A DNA stretch of 64,000 bases from Neisseria chenwenguii. Lineage in GTDB: Bacteria; Pseudomonadota; Gammaproteobacteria; Burkholderiales; Neisseriaceae. Location of the stretch: the NCBI RefSeq assembly GCF_002216145.1, contig NZ_CP022278.1, positions 806,001 to 870,000 of the forward strand, read 5' to 3'. The position numbers and the translations under genes were made by a program. Below, piece after piece: positions 54,021 through 64,000 of this stretch; within the stretch, counting starts at the first letter, position 1, and every line of letters begins with the position of its first letter. The notes under the pieces are model-generated. The model was not told the origin of the DNA. It was given only the letters and a program-made list of their open reading frames with translations, and searched no databases.

Positions 54021-55124
54021 ATGTTAATTTTACAAGCCGACCGCGACAGCCTGCTCAAACCGCTCCAAGCCGTAACCGGCATTGTCGAACGCCGCCACAC
54101 CCTGCCCATCCTCTCCAACGTCCTCATCGAAGGCAGCGGCGGGCAGACCAACATCCTCGCGACCGACCTCGAAATCCAAATCAACACCGCAGGCCCCGAA
54201 GCCCAATCCGGCGATTTCCGCATTACCACCAACGCCAAAAAATTCCAAGACATCCTGCGCGCCCTGCCCGACAGCGCCGTCGTTTCCCTCGACTGGGCCG
54301 ACAACCGCCTGACCCTGAAAGCCGGCAAATCCCGTTTCGCCCTGCAAACCCTGCCTGCCGAAGACTTCCCGCAAATGAGCGTCGGCGAAAACGTCAGTGC
54401 CTCCTTTTCCCTTACTCAGGAAACCTTTAAAAACATGCTCTCGCAGGTTCAATACAGCATGGCCGTGCAAGACATCCGCTACTACCTCAACGGTCTCCTG
54501 ATGCAGGTCGAAGGCAACCAGCTCCGCCTCGTCGCCACCGACGGCCACCGCCTTGCCTATTCCGCCGCGCAAATCGACGCCGACCTGCCCAAAACCGAAG
54601 TTATCCTACCGCGCAAAACCGTGCTCGAACTGTTCAAACTCCTCAACCAACCCAGCGAAGCCATCAACGTCGAGCTGCTCGACAACCAAGTGCGCTTCCG
54701 CTGCAACGACACCGTGATTGTCAGCAAAGTCATCGACGGCAAATTCCCCGACTACAACCGCGTCATTCCGCTCGACAACGACAAAATCTTCGTCCTCTCG
54801 CGCACAGACCTTTTAGGCGCACTCGAACGCGCCTCAATTCTCGCCAACGAAAAATTCCGCGGCGCCCGCCTGTTCCTCCAATCCGGCCTGCTGAGCGTCG
54901 TCTGCTCCAACAACGAGCAGGAAGAAGCCCGCGAAGAATTAGAAATCGCCTATCAGGGCGGAGAACTGGAAGTCGGCTTCAACATCGGCTACCTGATGGA
55001 CGTGTTGCGCAACATCCATTCCGACGATATGCAGCTTGCGTTCGGTGACGCCAACCGATCCACGCTGTTTACCGTACCGAACAATCCGAACTTCAAATAC
55101 ATCGTGATGCCGATGCGGATTTAA
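54021..55124 (+). CDS. dnaN: DNA polymerase III sliding clamp (beta)
   Basis: 367 residues, three repeated clamp domains. Typical opening LILQADRDSLLKPLQAVTGIVERRHTLPILSNVLIE and ending TLFTVPNNPNFKYIVMPMRI. AAAGGAC ribosome site. Confidence 0.97.
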   Translation: MLILQADRDSLLKPLQAVTGIVERRHTLPILSNVLIEGSGGQTNILATDLEIQINTAGPEAQSGDFRITTNAKKFQDILRALPDSAVVSLDWADNRLTLKAGKSRFALQTLPAEDFPQMSVGENVSASFSLTQETFKNMLSQVQYSMAVQDIRYYLNGLLMQVEGNQLRLVATDGHRLAYSAAQIDADLPKTEVILPRKTVLELFKLLNQPSEAINVELLDNQVRFRCNDTVIVSKVIDGKFPDYNRVIPLDNDKIFVLSRTDLLGALERASILANEKFRGARLFLQSGLLSVVCSNNEQEEAREELEIAYQGGELEVGFNIGYLMDVLRNIHSDDMQLAFGDANRSTLFTVPNNPNFKYIVMPMRI

Positions 55125-55132
55125 GCGGTTTT

Positions 55133-55187
55133 AAAATAAAACAGATGCCGTCTGAAAAATATTTTCAGACGGCATCTGTTTTATTTT
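55133..55187 (+). terminator. AT-DUS terminator after dnaN
   Basis: AAATAAAACAGATGCCGTC arm and complement: the DUS stem is extended by about 12 further base pairs and ends in a T-rich tract. Confidence 0.85.
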
Positions 55188-55439
55188 GGCTATAGTATTA
55201 AATTGCAAGAATAAATCGGAATATTATTTCCAATAGCGTTCACTACTGATAACATTCTCTCATAGTTTAAATAAAACGAAATTTTATTATTAATAGATAA
55301 TAATGAAATAGGCAAATAGATTTCCAATATTCGGTTTGTGAGGAAGCAGCCTGTGAATATAGCTGCCGCAATAAAGCAAAACCGATTACCCGCAGCCCTG
55401 CTGCGCTGCAAACGTCAACCACTGATAAAGGAATACATT
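55188..55439. other. AT-rich leader of katA
   Basis: About 250 bases, AT-rich, no gene. TTATTAT/ATAATAA arms (55284-55303) form a small dyad that could bind a regulator. I could not place a clear promoter or OxyR site. Confidence 0.4.
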
Positions 55440-56954
55440 ATGTCCCAACACAAATGCCCCGTAACCCACCTTACCATGAACAACGGCGCGCCCGTTGCCG
55501 ACAACCAAAACTCGCTCACTGCAGGCGCGCGCGGTCCATTATTGGCGCAGGACTTGTGGCTGAACGAGAAACTCGCCAACTTCGTGCGCGAAGTGATTCC
55601 CGAACGCAGGATGCACGCCAAAGGCAGCGGCGCATTCGGCACGTTTACCGTAACACACGACATCACGCGCTACACCAAAGCCAAGCTGTTCAGCCAAATC
55701 GGTAAGAAAACCGAAATGTTCGCCCGTTTTACCACCGTGGCAGGCGAACGCGGCGCAGCAGATGCCGAGCGCGACATCCGCGGTTTCGCCCTGAAGTTTT
55801 ACACCGAAGAGGGCAACTGGGACATGGTGGGCAACAACACGCCCGTGTTCTTCCTGCGCGACCCGCGCAAGTTTCCCGATTTGAACAAAGCCGTCAAACG
55901 CGACCCGCGCACCAATATGCGTTCCGCCACTAATAACTGGGACTTCTGGACGCTGCTGCCCGAAGCCTTCCACCAAGTAACCATCGTGATGAGCGAGCGC
56001 GGCATCCCGAAATCCTACCGCCATATGCACGGATTCGGCAGCCACACCTACAGCTTTATCAACGCGCAAAACGAACGCTTTTGGGTGAAATTCCACTTCC
56101 GCACCCAACAAGGCATCCAAAACCTGAGCAACGAAGAAGCCGCTGCCGTCATCGCCGAAGACCGTGAAAGCCACCAGCGTGATTTATACGAGGCCATCGA
56201 ACGCGGCGAGTTTCCGAAATGGACGATGTTCGTGCAAATCATGTCCGAAGCCGATGCCGAAAAAGTGCCGTACCATCCTTTTGATTTGACTAAGGTCTGG
56301 CCGAAGAGCGACTACCCGCTGATTGAAGTGGGTGAGTTTGAATTGAACAAAAATCCCGAAAACTTCTTCGCCGATGTCGAACAATCCGCATTCGCACCGA
56401 GCAACCTCGTTCCCGGCATCAGTGTTTCGCCCGACAAAATGTTGCAGGCGCGCCTGTTCAACTACGCCGACGCACAACGCTACCGACTGGGCGTGAACCA
56501 CCACCAAATCCCCGTCAATGCCCCGCGCTGCCCCGTACACAGCAACGCCCGCGACGGACAGGGACGCACCGACGGCAACTACGGCAGCACCATCCATTAC
56601 GAACCCAACAGTTTCGGACAATGGCAGGAACAGGCGCAATACGCCGAGCCGCCTCTAAAAATCAGCGGCGACGCGGCGCATTGGGACTACCGCCAAGACG
56701 ATGCCGACTACTTCAGCCAACCGCGCGCGCTGTTTAACTTGATGAACGACAAGGAAAAACAATCCCTGTTTGACAACACCGCCGCCGCGATGGGCGACGC
56801 ACCCGACTTCATCAAATACCGCCACATCCGCAACTGCTACGCCTGCGACCCTGCCTACGGCGAAGGCATGGCCGCCGCACTAGGGTTAACCGTTGCCGAT
56901 GCCGTCGCCGCCCGCGCAACCGACCCTGCGCTGGGTCAGGCAGGATTGCTGTAA
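55440..56954 (+). CDS. katA: Catalase (clade 3, haem)
   Basis: 504 residues; breaks down hydrogen peroxide. The distal histidine is His59 in [13 protein letters not shown], the conserved asparagine is in [14 protein letters not shown], and the proximal haem tyrosine is in [14 protein letters not shown]. No signal peptide. The start at 55440 follows AAAGGAATACATT; the frame is open about 100 bases further upstream without family sequence. Confidence 0.96.
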   Translation: MSQHKCPVTHLTMNNGAPVADNQNSLTAGARGPLLAQDLWLNEKLANFVREVIPERRMHAKGSGAFGTFTVTHDITRYTKAKLFSQIGKKTEMFARFTTVAGERGAADAERDIRGFALKFYTEEGNWDMVGNNTPVFFLRDPRKFPDLNKAVKRDPRTNMRSATNNWDFWTLLPEAFHQVTIVMSERGIPKSYRHMHGFGSHTYSFINAQNERFWVKFHFRTQQGIQNLSNEEAAAVIAEDRESHQRDLYEAIERGEFPKWTMFVQIMSEADAEKVPYHPFDLTKVWPKSDYPLIEVGEFELNKNPENFFADVEQSAFAPSNLVPGISVSPDKMLQARLFNYADAQRYRLGVNHHQIPVNAPRCPVHSNARDGQGRTDGNYGSTIHYEPNSFGQWQEQAQYAEPPLKISGDAAHWDYRQDDADYFSQPRALFNLMNDKEKQSLFDNTAAAMGDAPDFIKYRHIRNCYACDPAYGEGMAAALGLTVADAVAARATDPALGQAGLL

Positions 56955-57084
56955 ACGTGGAAAAATGCCGGTTTTCAGACGGCATTTCCGCCGGAAATGA
57001 TATGAAAGGAAGTAGAAAAATGTGGATGGAAATCGGCGAATGGATTGAATTGATTTGTTCAACAGTTCGAGGCAGAAACGCAGG

Positions 57085-57118
57085 AGCGGCTAGCCGCTTC
57101 CAAGCGGTGTAACCGTAC
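57085..57118. repeat. REP-like palindrome, copy 7 (degenerate)
   Basis: GGCTAGCCGCTT..AAGCGGTGTAACCGTAC. Confidence 0.5.
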
Positions 57119-57138
57119 GAACGCCGTTGAACCATAAA

Positions 57139-57175
57139 ATGCCGTCTGAAAAATTATCATGTTTTCAGACGGCAT
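57139..57175. terminator. AT-DUS terminator katA / LysR gene
   Basis: ATGCCGTCTGAAAA and TTTTCAGACGGCAT. Confidence 0.7.
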
Positions 57176-57183
57176 CAATATTT

Positions 57184-57221
57184 GTACGGTTACGCTTTGC
57201 TTGGGGCAAAGCTAACCGTAC
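57184..57221. repeat. REP-like palindrome, copy 8
   Basis: TACGGTTACGCTTTGC and GCAAAGCTAACCGTA; the inner stem differs from the other copies with compensating changes. Confidence 0.6.
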
Positions 57222-57294
57222 CTACGCGGACTGAAGCCCAGCCTGTGTCTTTTGGTTTTTCAGGAATTTCACTATATTTTCAGACGGCATCCGT

Positions 57295-58188
57295 CTATTC
57301 AAACGACACAAATTCGCTACGGACAATCTCCAGCCATGCGCGCAGAGCGGGGGCTGGGCGTTGGTGCTTTTTCCACGCCATAGTCAGTTTCCAGCGGATT
57401 TCGGGTTCGACCAGCGGCACGGCGGCGAAGACTTCGGGGTTCATTTTATTGGCGTAATACTCGGGCAGCAGGGCGATTCCCATATTGTGTCCAACCATAT
57501 CGGCGAGCAGATTCCATTGGCTGGTTCGGCAAATTACGTTGGGTGTAAAGCCTTGCTGCCGGCATGCCGTCTGAATGGTTTGGTTGAGTGAAAAACCGGT
57601 GCCGAACAGGATAAACGGTTCGTGTTTCAAACTGCGCAGCGTGAAAGCGGATTGTTTGCGCACTTTTTCGCGCGGCATGATGACCATCAGCGGATAGTCG
57701 CAAAGGGTAATAAATTCAAAGTCTTCGTGAACGGGAGCAAGCATTTGCCCGACATCGATTTCGTTTTCGCGCAGGGCTTTTCCGATGGCGAGCGAGCCTT
57801 CTTCTAAAAAGGAAAGTTGGATTTCAGGCCATTTTTGGTGGAAGCGGGAAAATGAGTTGCCCAATAAATCGCTGCCCAACAAAGTCAAACCGATGCGCAG
57901 CGTGCCGCTTTTGATTTGGCGGTAGTCATCGATGCGTTGGAGCAGTAAATCGCGTTCGTGCAATAAATTTAAGGCGTGCTGATAAACTTCGCTGCCAATC
58001 GGTGTCAGTTCCATGCGGCGTTTTTTGTGTCCGTTTTCTTTATGAAACAGCGGCACGCCCAATTCGTTTTCGAGCGATTGAATCATTTTGCTGACGGTCG
58101 GCTGCGTCAGGTTCAGCGCGGCGGCGGTGTCGGAAAAACTCTGCCGACGCACGAGTTCGACCAAGCAGTGTAGGCTTTTGAAATCCAT
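57295..58188 (-). CDS. LysR family regulator, probably of the adjacent cidA-lrgB pair
   Basis: 297 residues. N-terminal winged helix (LHCLVELVRRQSFSDTAAALNLTQPTVSKMIQSLENELGVPLF), then the effector-binding domain. It is divergent from cidA with a nested dyad between, the same arrangement as CidR with cidAB. The ligand is not known. Confidence 0.85.
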   Translation of the reverse strand: MDFKSLHCLVELVRRQSFSDTAAALNLTQPTVSKMIQSLENELGVPLFHKENGHKKRRMELTPIGSEVYQHALNLLHERDLLLQRIDDYRQIKSGTLRIGLTLLGSDLLGNSFSRFHQKWPEIQLSFLEEGSLAIGKALRENEIDVGQMLAPVHEDFEFITLCDYPLMVIMPREKVRKQSAFTLRSLKHEPFILFGTGFSLNQTIQTACRQQGFTPNVICRTSQWNLLADMVGHNMGIALLPEYYANKMNPEVFAAVPLVEPEIRWKLTMAWKKHQRPAPALRAWLEIVRSEFVSFE

Positions 58189-58200
58189 TATTCTGTTTCT

Positions 58201-58233
58201 GCATAATTTTGATGTGAATAATTCATATTATGC
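58201..58233. promoter_or_regulatory. Nested dyad in the LysR-cidA spacer
   Basis: Outer arms GCATAAT / ATTATGC enclose TGAATAATTCA (58215-58225), which has the T-N11-A form bound by LysR regulators. Both divergent starts lie within 60 bases. Confidence 0.55.
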
Positions 58234-58291
58234 AAAAAACAAACCGCTATAATCAACGCCTGTTTTTGTTTGCAATTGAATGAGTAGGATT

Positions 58292-58675
58292 ATGAACCGT
58301 ATTTTTCAGACGGCATTGCAGCTTGTTTTGATTGGTTTGGTGTGGTTTGCTTCAGATGTTGTCGTCAGGTTGGCGCATCTGCCTTTGTCGTCCGGCGTAT
58401 TGGGTTTGTTTGTGATGCTGGGTTTGCTGTCGACCGGCGTGATTAAAGTTGGCATGGTGGAAAAAGGGGCGAAGTGGGCATTGGGCGAGCTGGTGTTTTT
58501 CTTTATCCCGATTATGATTTCCGTGTTGCAATATCGGGATTTGCTGCTTTCCGAGGGCTGGCAGTTGGCGGTAACGATTGTGGTGGGGACGGCTTTGGTG
58601 ATGGTTTCGACCGCGCTGACGATGATGTTTTGCTACCGCATGAAACGCAAACTGTATAAAAAATATCACGCTTAA
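58292..58675 (+). CDS. cidA: CidA/LrgA family holin-like protein
   Basis: 127 residues, four membrane helices, with the motif LAHLPLSSGVLGLFVMLGLL. It is thought to influence murein hydrolase activity or export of small metabolites with LrgB. ATG 58292 follows TAGGATT; an ATG 12 bases up is less favoured. The first codons carry a DUS. Confidence 0.88.
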   Translation: MNRIFQTALQLVLIGLVWFASDVVVRLAHLPLSSGVLGLFVMLGLLSTGVIKVGMVEKGAKWALGELVFFFIPIMISVLQYRDLLLSEGWQLAVTIVVGTALVMVSTALTMMFCYRMKRKLYKKYHA

Positions 58676-58685
58676 AGGGAAGAAA

Positions 58686-59396
58686 ATGGATTGGGTTGCA
58701 TTATTTTGCTTGGTTTGGACGTGTGTTGCTTATGTAGTGGCAAAAAAACTCTACCGCCGCAAGCCGTTGATGATTTTTTCGCCGGTGGTAACAGTATCGG
58801 CCTGCACCATTATTTTGCTGCTGGTTTGCGGCATTTCGTATGATACCTACCACAAATACACGCAGGGCATCGTTTTTCTGCTCACGCCCGTTACCGTCGC
58901 GTTTGCCGTGCCGATTTACGAAAACCGCGAGGTTATCCTGCGCCAACTGCCGATTCTGATGGTTTCCATCGTGGTCGGAATGTTTGTCGGCATCTTGAGC
59001 GCTTTCGTGATGGCACGCCTGTTCCATTTCAGCGACGAAGTGACCAACAGCCTGATGGCGCGCTCGATTTCCACGCCGTTTGCCGTGGTATTGGCCAACG
59101 AAATCCACGGCTCGGCCGCGCTGGTTTCCCTGTTTACCATCATCACGGGTTTTGTCGGCATGATTTTCGGCGACCTGTTTCTCGCCCTGACCCGAATCCG
59201 CTTCCGCACCGCCAACGGCGTGGCTTTCGGCAACGCCGCCCACGGTTTTGGTACGTCACGCGCCGGTCAGCGCCACGAAACCGAGGGCGTCATGGCCAGC
59301 CTGACCATGATTATCGCGGGGCTGTTTATGGTTTTACTGGGACCAACCATGGTTCATTTGGTGATTTGGATGATGCGCGGGCTGGGCTTTATCTGA
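58686..59396 (+). CDS. lrgB: LrgB/CidB family membrane protein
   Basis: 236 residues, multiple membrane helices. The SLMARSISTPFAVVLANEIHGS and NGVAFGNAAHGFGTSRA motifs define the family. It partners the upstream cidA-type gene by a 10-base spacing with an AAAGGGAAG ribosome site. Confidence 0.92.
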   Translation: MDWVALFCLVWTCVAYVVAKKLYRRKPLMIFSPVVTVSACTIILLLVCGISYDTYHKYTQGIVFLLTPVTVAFAVPIYENREVILRQLPILMVSIVVGMFVGILSAFVMARLFHFSDEVTNSLMARSISTPFAVVLANEIHGSAALVSLFTIITGFVGMIFGDLFLALTRIRFRTANGVAFGNAAHGFGTSRAGQRHETEGVMASLTMIIAGLFMVLLGPTMVHLVIWMMRGLGFI

Positions 59397-59417
59397 TGCC
59401 CGCAGCCGCCATACACA

Positions 59418-59450
59418 AGCCGTCTGAAAACCCACATTTTCAGACGGCCT
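59418..59450 (+). terminator. DUS terminator after lrgB
   Basis: AGCCGTCTGAAAA and TTTTCAGACGGCCT. Confidence 0.7.
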
Positions 59451-59490
59451 TTTACCATGCCGCAGGGCTGAAATATCCAACAAAATCAGG

Positions 59491-59496
59491 TATAAT
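59491..59496 (+). promoter_or_regulatory. -10 box of gyrB
   Basis: TATAAT with CTGAAA 17 bases upstream as a possible -35. Confidence 0.5.
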
Positions 59497-59547
59497 AGCG
59501 GGCTTCGCAGCCGCATCCGGCTGCCCCGCCGTTTTCAGACGGCCTGA

Positions 59548-61980
<2,433 letters not shown>

Positions 61981-62200
61981 CACTGCGCAATGAAAAAGGC
62001 CGTCTGACACTTCGACTGCGCTCAGTGCAAGAACTTTTATGGACTTCATTTATGGACATCATTCCCGCGCAGGCAGGAATCCAGAAGTTTGAGATAGGTA
62101 ATGTTTTTAAAACAAAAAGTTGCGTGAATTTCGCCTGCCGGTCCGCCTGTGCAGGAAGAAGGACGCTTATACATTTTCAGGTTTGATTTGTTTGTTTTTT
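61981..62200. other. Spacer after gyrB with repeat fragments
   Basis: No gene. It carries a fragment of the 24-base-unit repeat (62009-62035) and a degenerate dRS3 at 62061-62080 (ATTCCC, 8 bases, AGGAAT), a Neisseria intergenic repeat. Confidence 0.5.
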
Positions 62201-62248
62201 AAAGTCACAGGCCGTCTGAAAAACATTTTTCAGACGGCCTGTGACTTT
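62201..62248. terminator. Bidirectional DUS terminator gyrB / hypothetical gene
   Basis: AAAGTCACAGGCCGTCTGAA arm and full complement, 23-bp stem with a 2-base loop. Confidence 0.85.
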
Positions 62249-62270
62249 TTTCACTTTCTTTTCCCGCGCT

Positions 62271-62651
62271 TCAATCATCCGCCAAATCCACAGTCAAAAT
62301 TCCATCTTCAATCCGCGCCGCGGCAATGCGCCGCGTTTCCAGCGCGGGGCGGAATTCGGCGAACGCCGCCAGATTCAGGCGCACGGTTTGCTTGGCGGTA
62401 TCGACCGTCAGCTTTTTCGTGCGGATGCTGCCGAAAATGCCGCCGACCGTTTTCGCCAGCAAAGCCGCGCCCCAGCCCAAATGATAGTCAAACAGCAGAT
62501 AATCGCCGCCGTGTCCGGCCAGCGTCAAATCCAAATCGGCGAGGTAGCGGGCGCGGATTTTATCCGGCGCAGTTTGCATGAAAGTGATGGTTTTTCCGCT
62601 CTGTTTGGCGAACATAGCGGAAATTTCGGCGAGTGTTTTGCGAATCTGCAT
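62271..62651 (-). CDS. Conserved-looking hypothetical protein
   Basis: 126 residues from ATG 62651 (MQIRKTLAEISAMF). Not recognised. It has no signal peptide or membrane helix; a middle GHGGDYLLFDYHLGWGAALLAK and a C-terminal EDGILTVDLADD suggest a small alpha/beta protein. Codon use matches the neighbours and it is bounded by terminators on both sides. An in-frame start 36 bases upstream is possible. Confidence 0.6.
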   Translation of the reverse strand: MQIRKTLAEISAMFAKQSGKTITFMQTAPDKIRARYLADLDLTLAGHGGDYLLFDYHLGWGAALLAKTVGGIFGSIRTKKLTVDTAKQTVRLNLAAFAEFRPALETRRIAAARIEDGILTVDLADD

Positions 62652-62696
62652 GGTTGCTGGAATAGAAAAAAGAAGCGATGTTAACACGTCCGCAAG

Positions 62697-62746
62697 CGAG
62701 AGGCCGTCTGAAAAAGCAAGCGTGCCGTTTTCAGACGGCCTCTCGC
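62697..62746. terminator. DUS inverted repeat between hypothetical gene and fabH
   Basis: GCGAGAGGCCGTCTGAAAA arm and complement; it sits between divergent genes. Confidence 0.5.
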
Positions 62747-62896
62747 TTTAATCATAAAAACACCTGAAAACACAATATATTATTCGTTTGAAATATTCCG
62801 AAAATCCCCTGCAAAAACCCGTGTTTGCTGTTTCAAAACGCTAAGGTTTTCGCTTACAATACCCGCCGTAAAAGCAACCCGCCCGAAGGATTTTCC

Positions 62897-63859
62897 ATGC
62901 AGTATGCCAAAATTTTAGGCACAGGCAGCCATCTCCCCGCCAACCGTGTCAGCAACGACGATTTAGCCAAAAAAGTCGATACTTCTGACGAATGGATTAC
63001 CACGCGCACGGGCATCAAATTCCGCCACATCGCCGCTGATGACGAAAAAACCAGCGATTTGGGCGCCGCCGCCGCACGCCGCGCATTGGCAGCCGCTAAT
63101 CTTTCCGCCGACGAAATCGACCTCGTCATCGTCGCCACCGCCACACCCGATATGCAGTTCCCTTCCACCGCCACCATCATCCAGCAGAAACTCGGCATCA
63201 CCAACGGCAGCCCCGCGTTTGACGTGCAGGCCGTCTGCGCAGGCTTTATGTATGCGCTGACCACTGCCAATGCCTATATCAAAAGCGGCATGGCGAAAAA
63301 AGCACTGGTCATCGGCGCAGAAACGTTCAGCCGCATTGTTGACTGGAACGACCGCGCCACCTGCGTTTTATTCGGCGACGGCGCCGGTGCGGTAGTGCTG
63401 GGCGCGTCCGACGAGCCGGGCATTATTCACAGCAAACTTCAGGCCGACGGCAATTATCTCGACCTCTTAAAAGTACCCGGCCAGATTGCCGGCGGAAAGA
63501 TCTGCGGTTCGCCCTACGTTAAAATGGACGGCCCGGGCGTGTTTAAATTCGCGGTCAAAATGCTGGCGAAAGTCGCCGACGACGTGATTCGCGAAGCGGG
63601 TTTTACCACCGACAAAATCGACTGGCTGGTTCCGCATCAGGCCAATAAACGCATCATTGACTCTACTGCCAAACACCTGCACCTGCCGTCTGAAAAAGTC
63701 ATCCTGACCGTACAAGATCACGGCAACACCTCCGCCGCCTCGATTCCGCTGGCCTTAGATGCCGGTATCCAAAGCGGCCAAATCCGACGCGACCAACACC
63801 TGCTGCTCGAAGGCATCGGCGGCGGCTTCGCATGGGGCGCGGTTTTGGTGAAATACTGA
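62897..63859 (+). CDS. fabH: 3-oxoacyl-ACP synthase III
   Basis: Starts fatty-acid synthesis by condensing acetyl-CoA with malonyl-ACP. 320 residues; triad Cys114 ([11 protein letters not shown]), His247 (LVPHQANKR) and Asn277 ([10 protein letters not shown]). The ATG at 62897 follows GAAGGA. It is not adjacent to plsX (45257-46336), unlike the common rpmF-plsX-fabH order. Confidence 0.96.
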   Translation: MQYAKILGTGSHLPANRVSNDDLAKKVDTSDEWITTRTGIKFRHIAADDEKTSDLGAAAARRALAAANLSADEIDLVIVATATPDMQFPSTATIIQQKLGITNGSPAFDVQAVCAGFMYALTTANAYIKSGMAKKALVIGAETFSRIVDWNDRATCVLFGDGAGAVVLGASDEPGIIHSKLQADGNYLDLLKVPGQIAGGKICGSPYVKMDGPGVFKFAVKMLAKVADDVIREAGFTTDKIDWLVPHQANKRIIDSTAKHLHLPSEKVILTVQDHGNTSAASIPLALDAGIQSGQIRRDQHLLLEGIGGGFAWGAVLVKY

Positions 63860-63877
63860 TTCGGCTGTTTAAGCGCA

Positions 63878-63939
63878 AAAGGCCGTCTGAAAACTTTACT
63901 GTATATTGAAAGAAGCGGTTTGGTTTTCAGACGGCCTTT
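63878..63939 (+). terminator. DUS terminator after fabH
   Basis: AAAGGCCGTCTGAAAAC and GTTTTCAGACGGCCTTT around a 28-base loop. The last 60 bases of the window show no gene. Confidence 0.65.
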
Positions 63940-64000
63940 CTTCATCCGCAACATTTGCGTTCTTATTTTACAAAATCCCAAAAGCCGAGACCTTTGCAAA

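Larger units (their letters stand above)
56955..57294. other. Repeat-bearing spacer katA - LysR gene
   Basis: 340 bases between convergent genes: two REP-like palindromes, an AT-DUS hairpin and single DUS. No gene seen. Confidence 0.6.

Overview
The window is a GC-rich Neisseria (Neisseriaceae) chromosome segment. The 10-base DNA uptake core GCCGTCTGAA occurs at very high density. It appears mostly as the AG dialect (AGGCCGTCTGAA) with a minority of AT dialect (ATGCCGTCTGAA), and it is often paired as inverted repeats that act as transcription terminators. Correia elements, a degenerate dRS3 and the gene families all fit this genus. The AG-dialect majority, the intact sigma-54-type PilS/PilR pair and the base composition point to a commensal AG-DUS species rather than N. 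meningitidis or N. gonorrhoeae; the species cannot be fixed from sequence alone. No rRNA, tRNA, CRISPR array or prophage was seen.

Layout. 0-9.4 kb: 3' part of lnt, a cysteine hydrolase, rpoH, hemA, dsbB, the soluble phosphotransferase genes ptsI-ptsH-ptsL, a hypoxanthine-type phosphoribosyltransferase and an MliC/ACP-like lipoprotein. 9.6-24.3 kb: dxs, a PepSY membrane protein, recC, truA, pilR-pilS, parC and a PspC protein, with two Correia elements. 24.3-38 kb: a frameshifted lipoprotein, coaD, a Bax-inhibitor-1 protein, a DUF2478 protein, a divergent MerR/monooxygenase pair, acpP-fabF, a prolyl oligopeptidase, a thioesterase-xerC operon, fba, pdxA, mscL and fabI. 38-42.5 kb: an accessory island with a DNA glycosylase, RhuM, a 5'-truncated REP-associated transposase and an AT-rich RloA/RloB pair. 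42.5-64 kb: tex, plsX, a phosphoribosyltransferase, rpmF-yceD, maf, an RsmI-like methyltransferase, the replication-origin cluster yidC-yidD-rnpA-rpmH / dnaA-dnaN, katA, a LysR/CidA/LrgB unit, gyrB and fabH.

Most of the window is housekeeping: fatty-acid and phospholipid synthesis (acpP, fabF, fabI, fabH, plsX), DNA replication and topology (dnaA, dnaN, gyrB, parC, recC, xerC), and cofactor synthesis (hemA, dxs, pdxA, coaD). The region of greatest interest is 38-42.6 kb. It carries an AAA ATPase/TOPRIM pair of anti-phage type, with a perfect 24-bp hairpin over the ribosome site of the first gene. A RhuM gene is spliced at a DUS between a whole and a remnant copy of the glycosylase 5' end. The island also holds uptake sequences of foreign dialects (wadsworthii, Kingella and Simonsiella types). 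Together these suggest DUS-guided import of a defence island from other Neisseriaceae.
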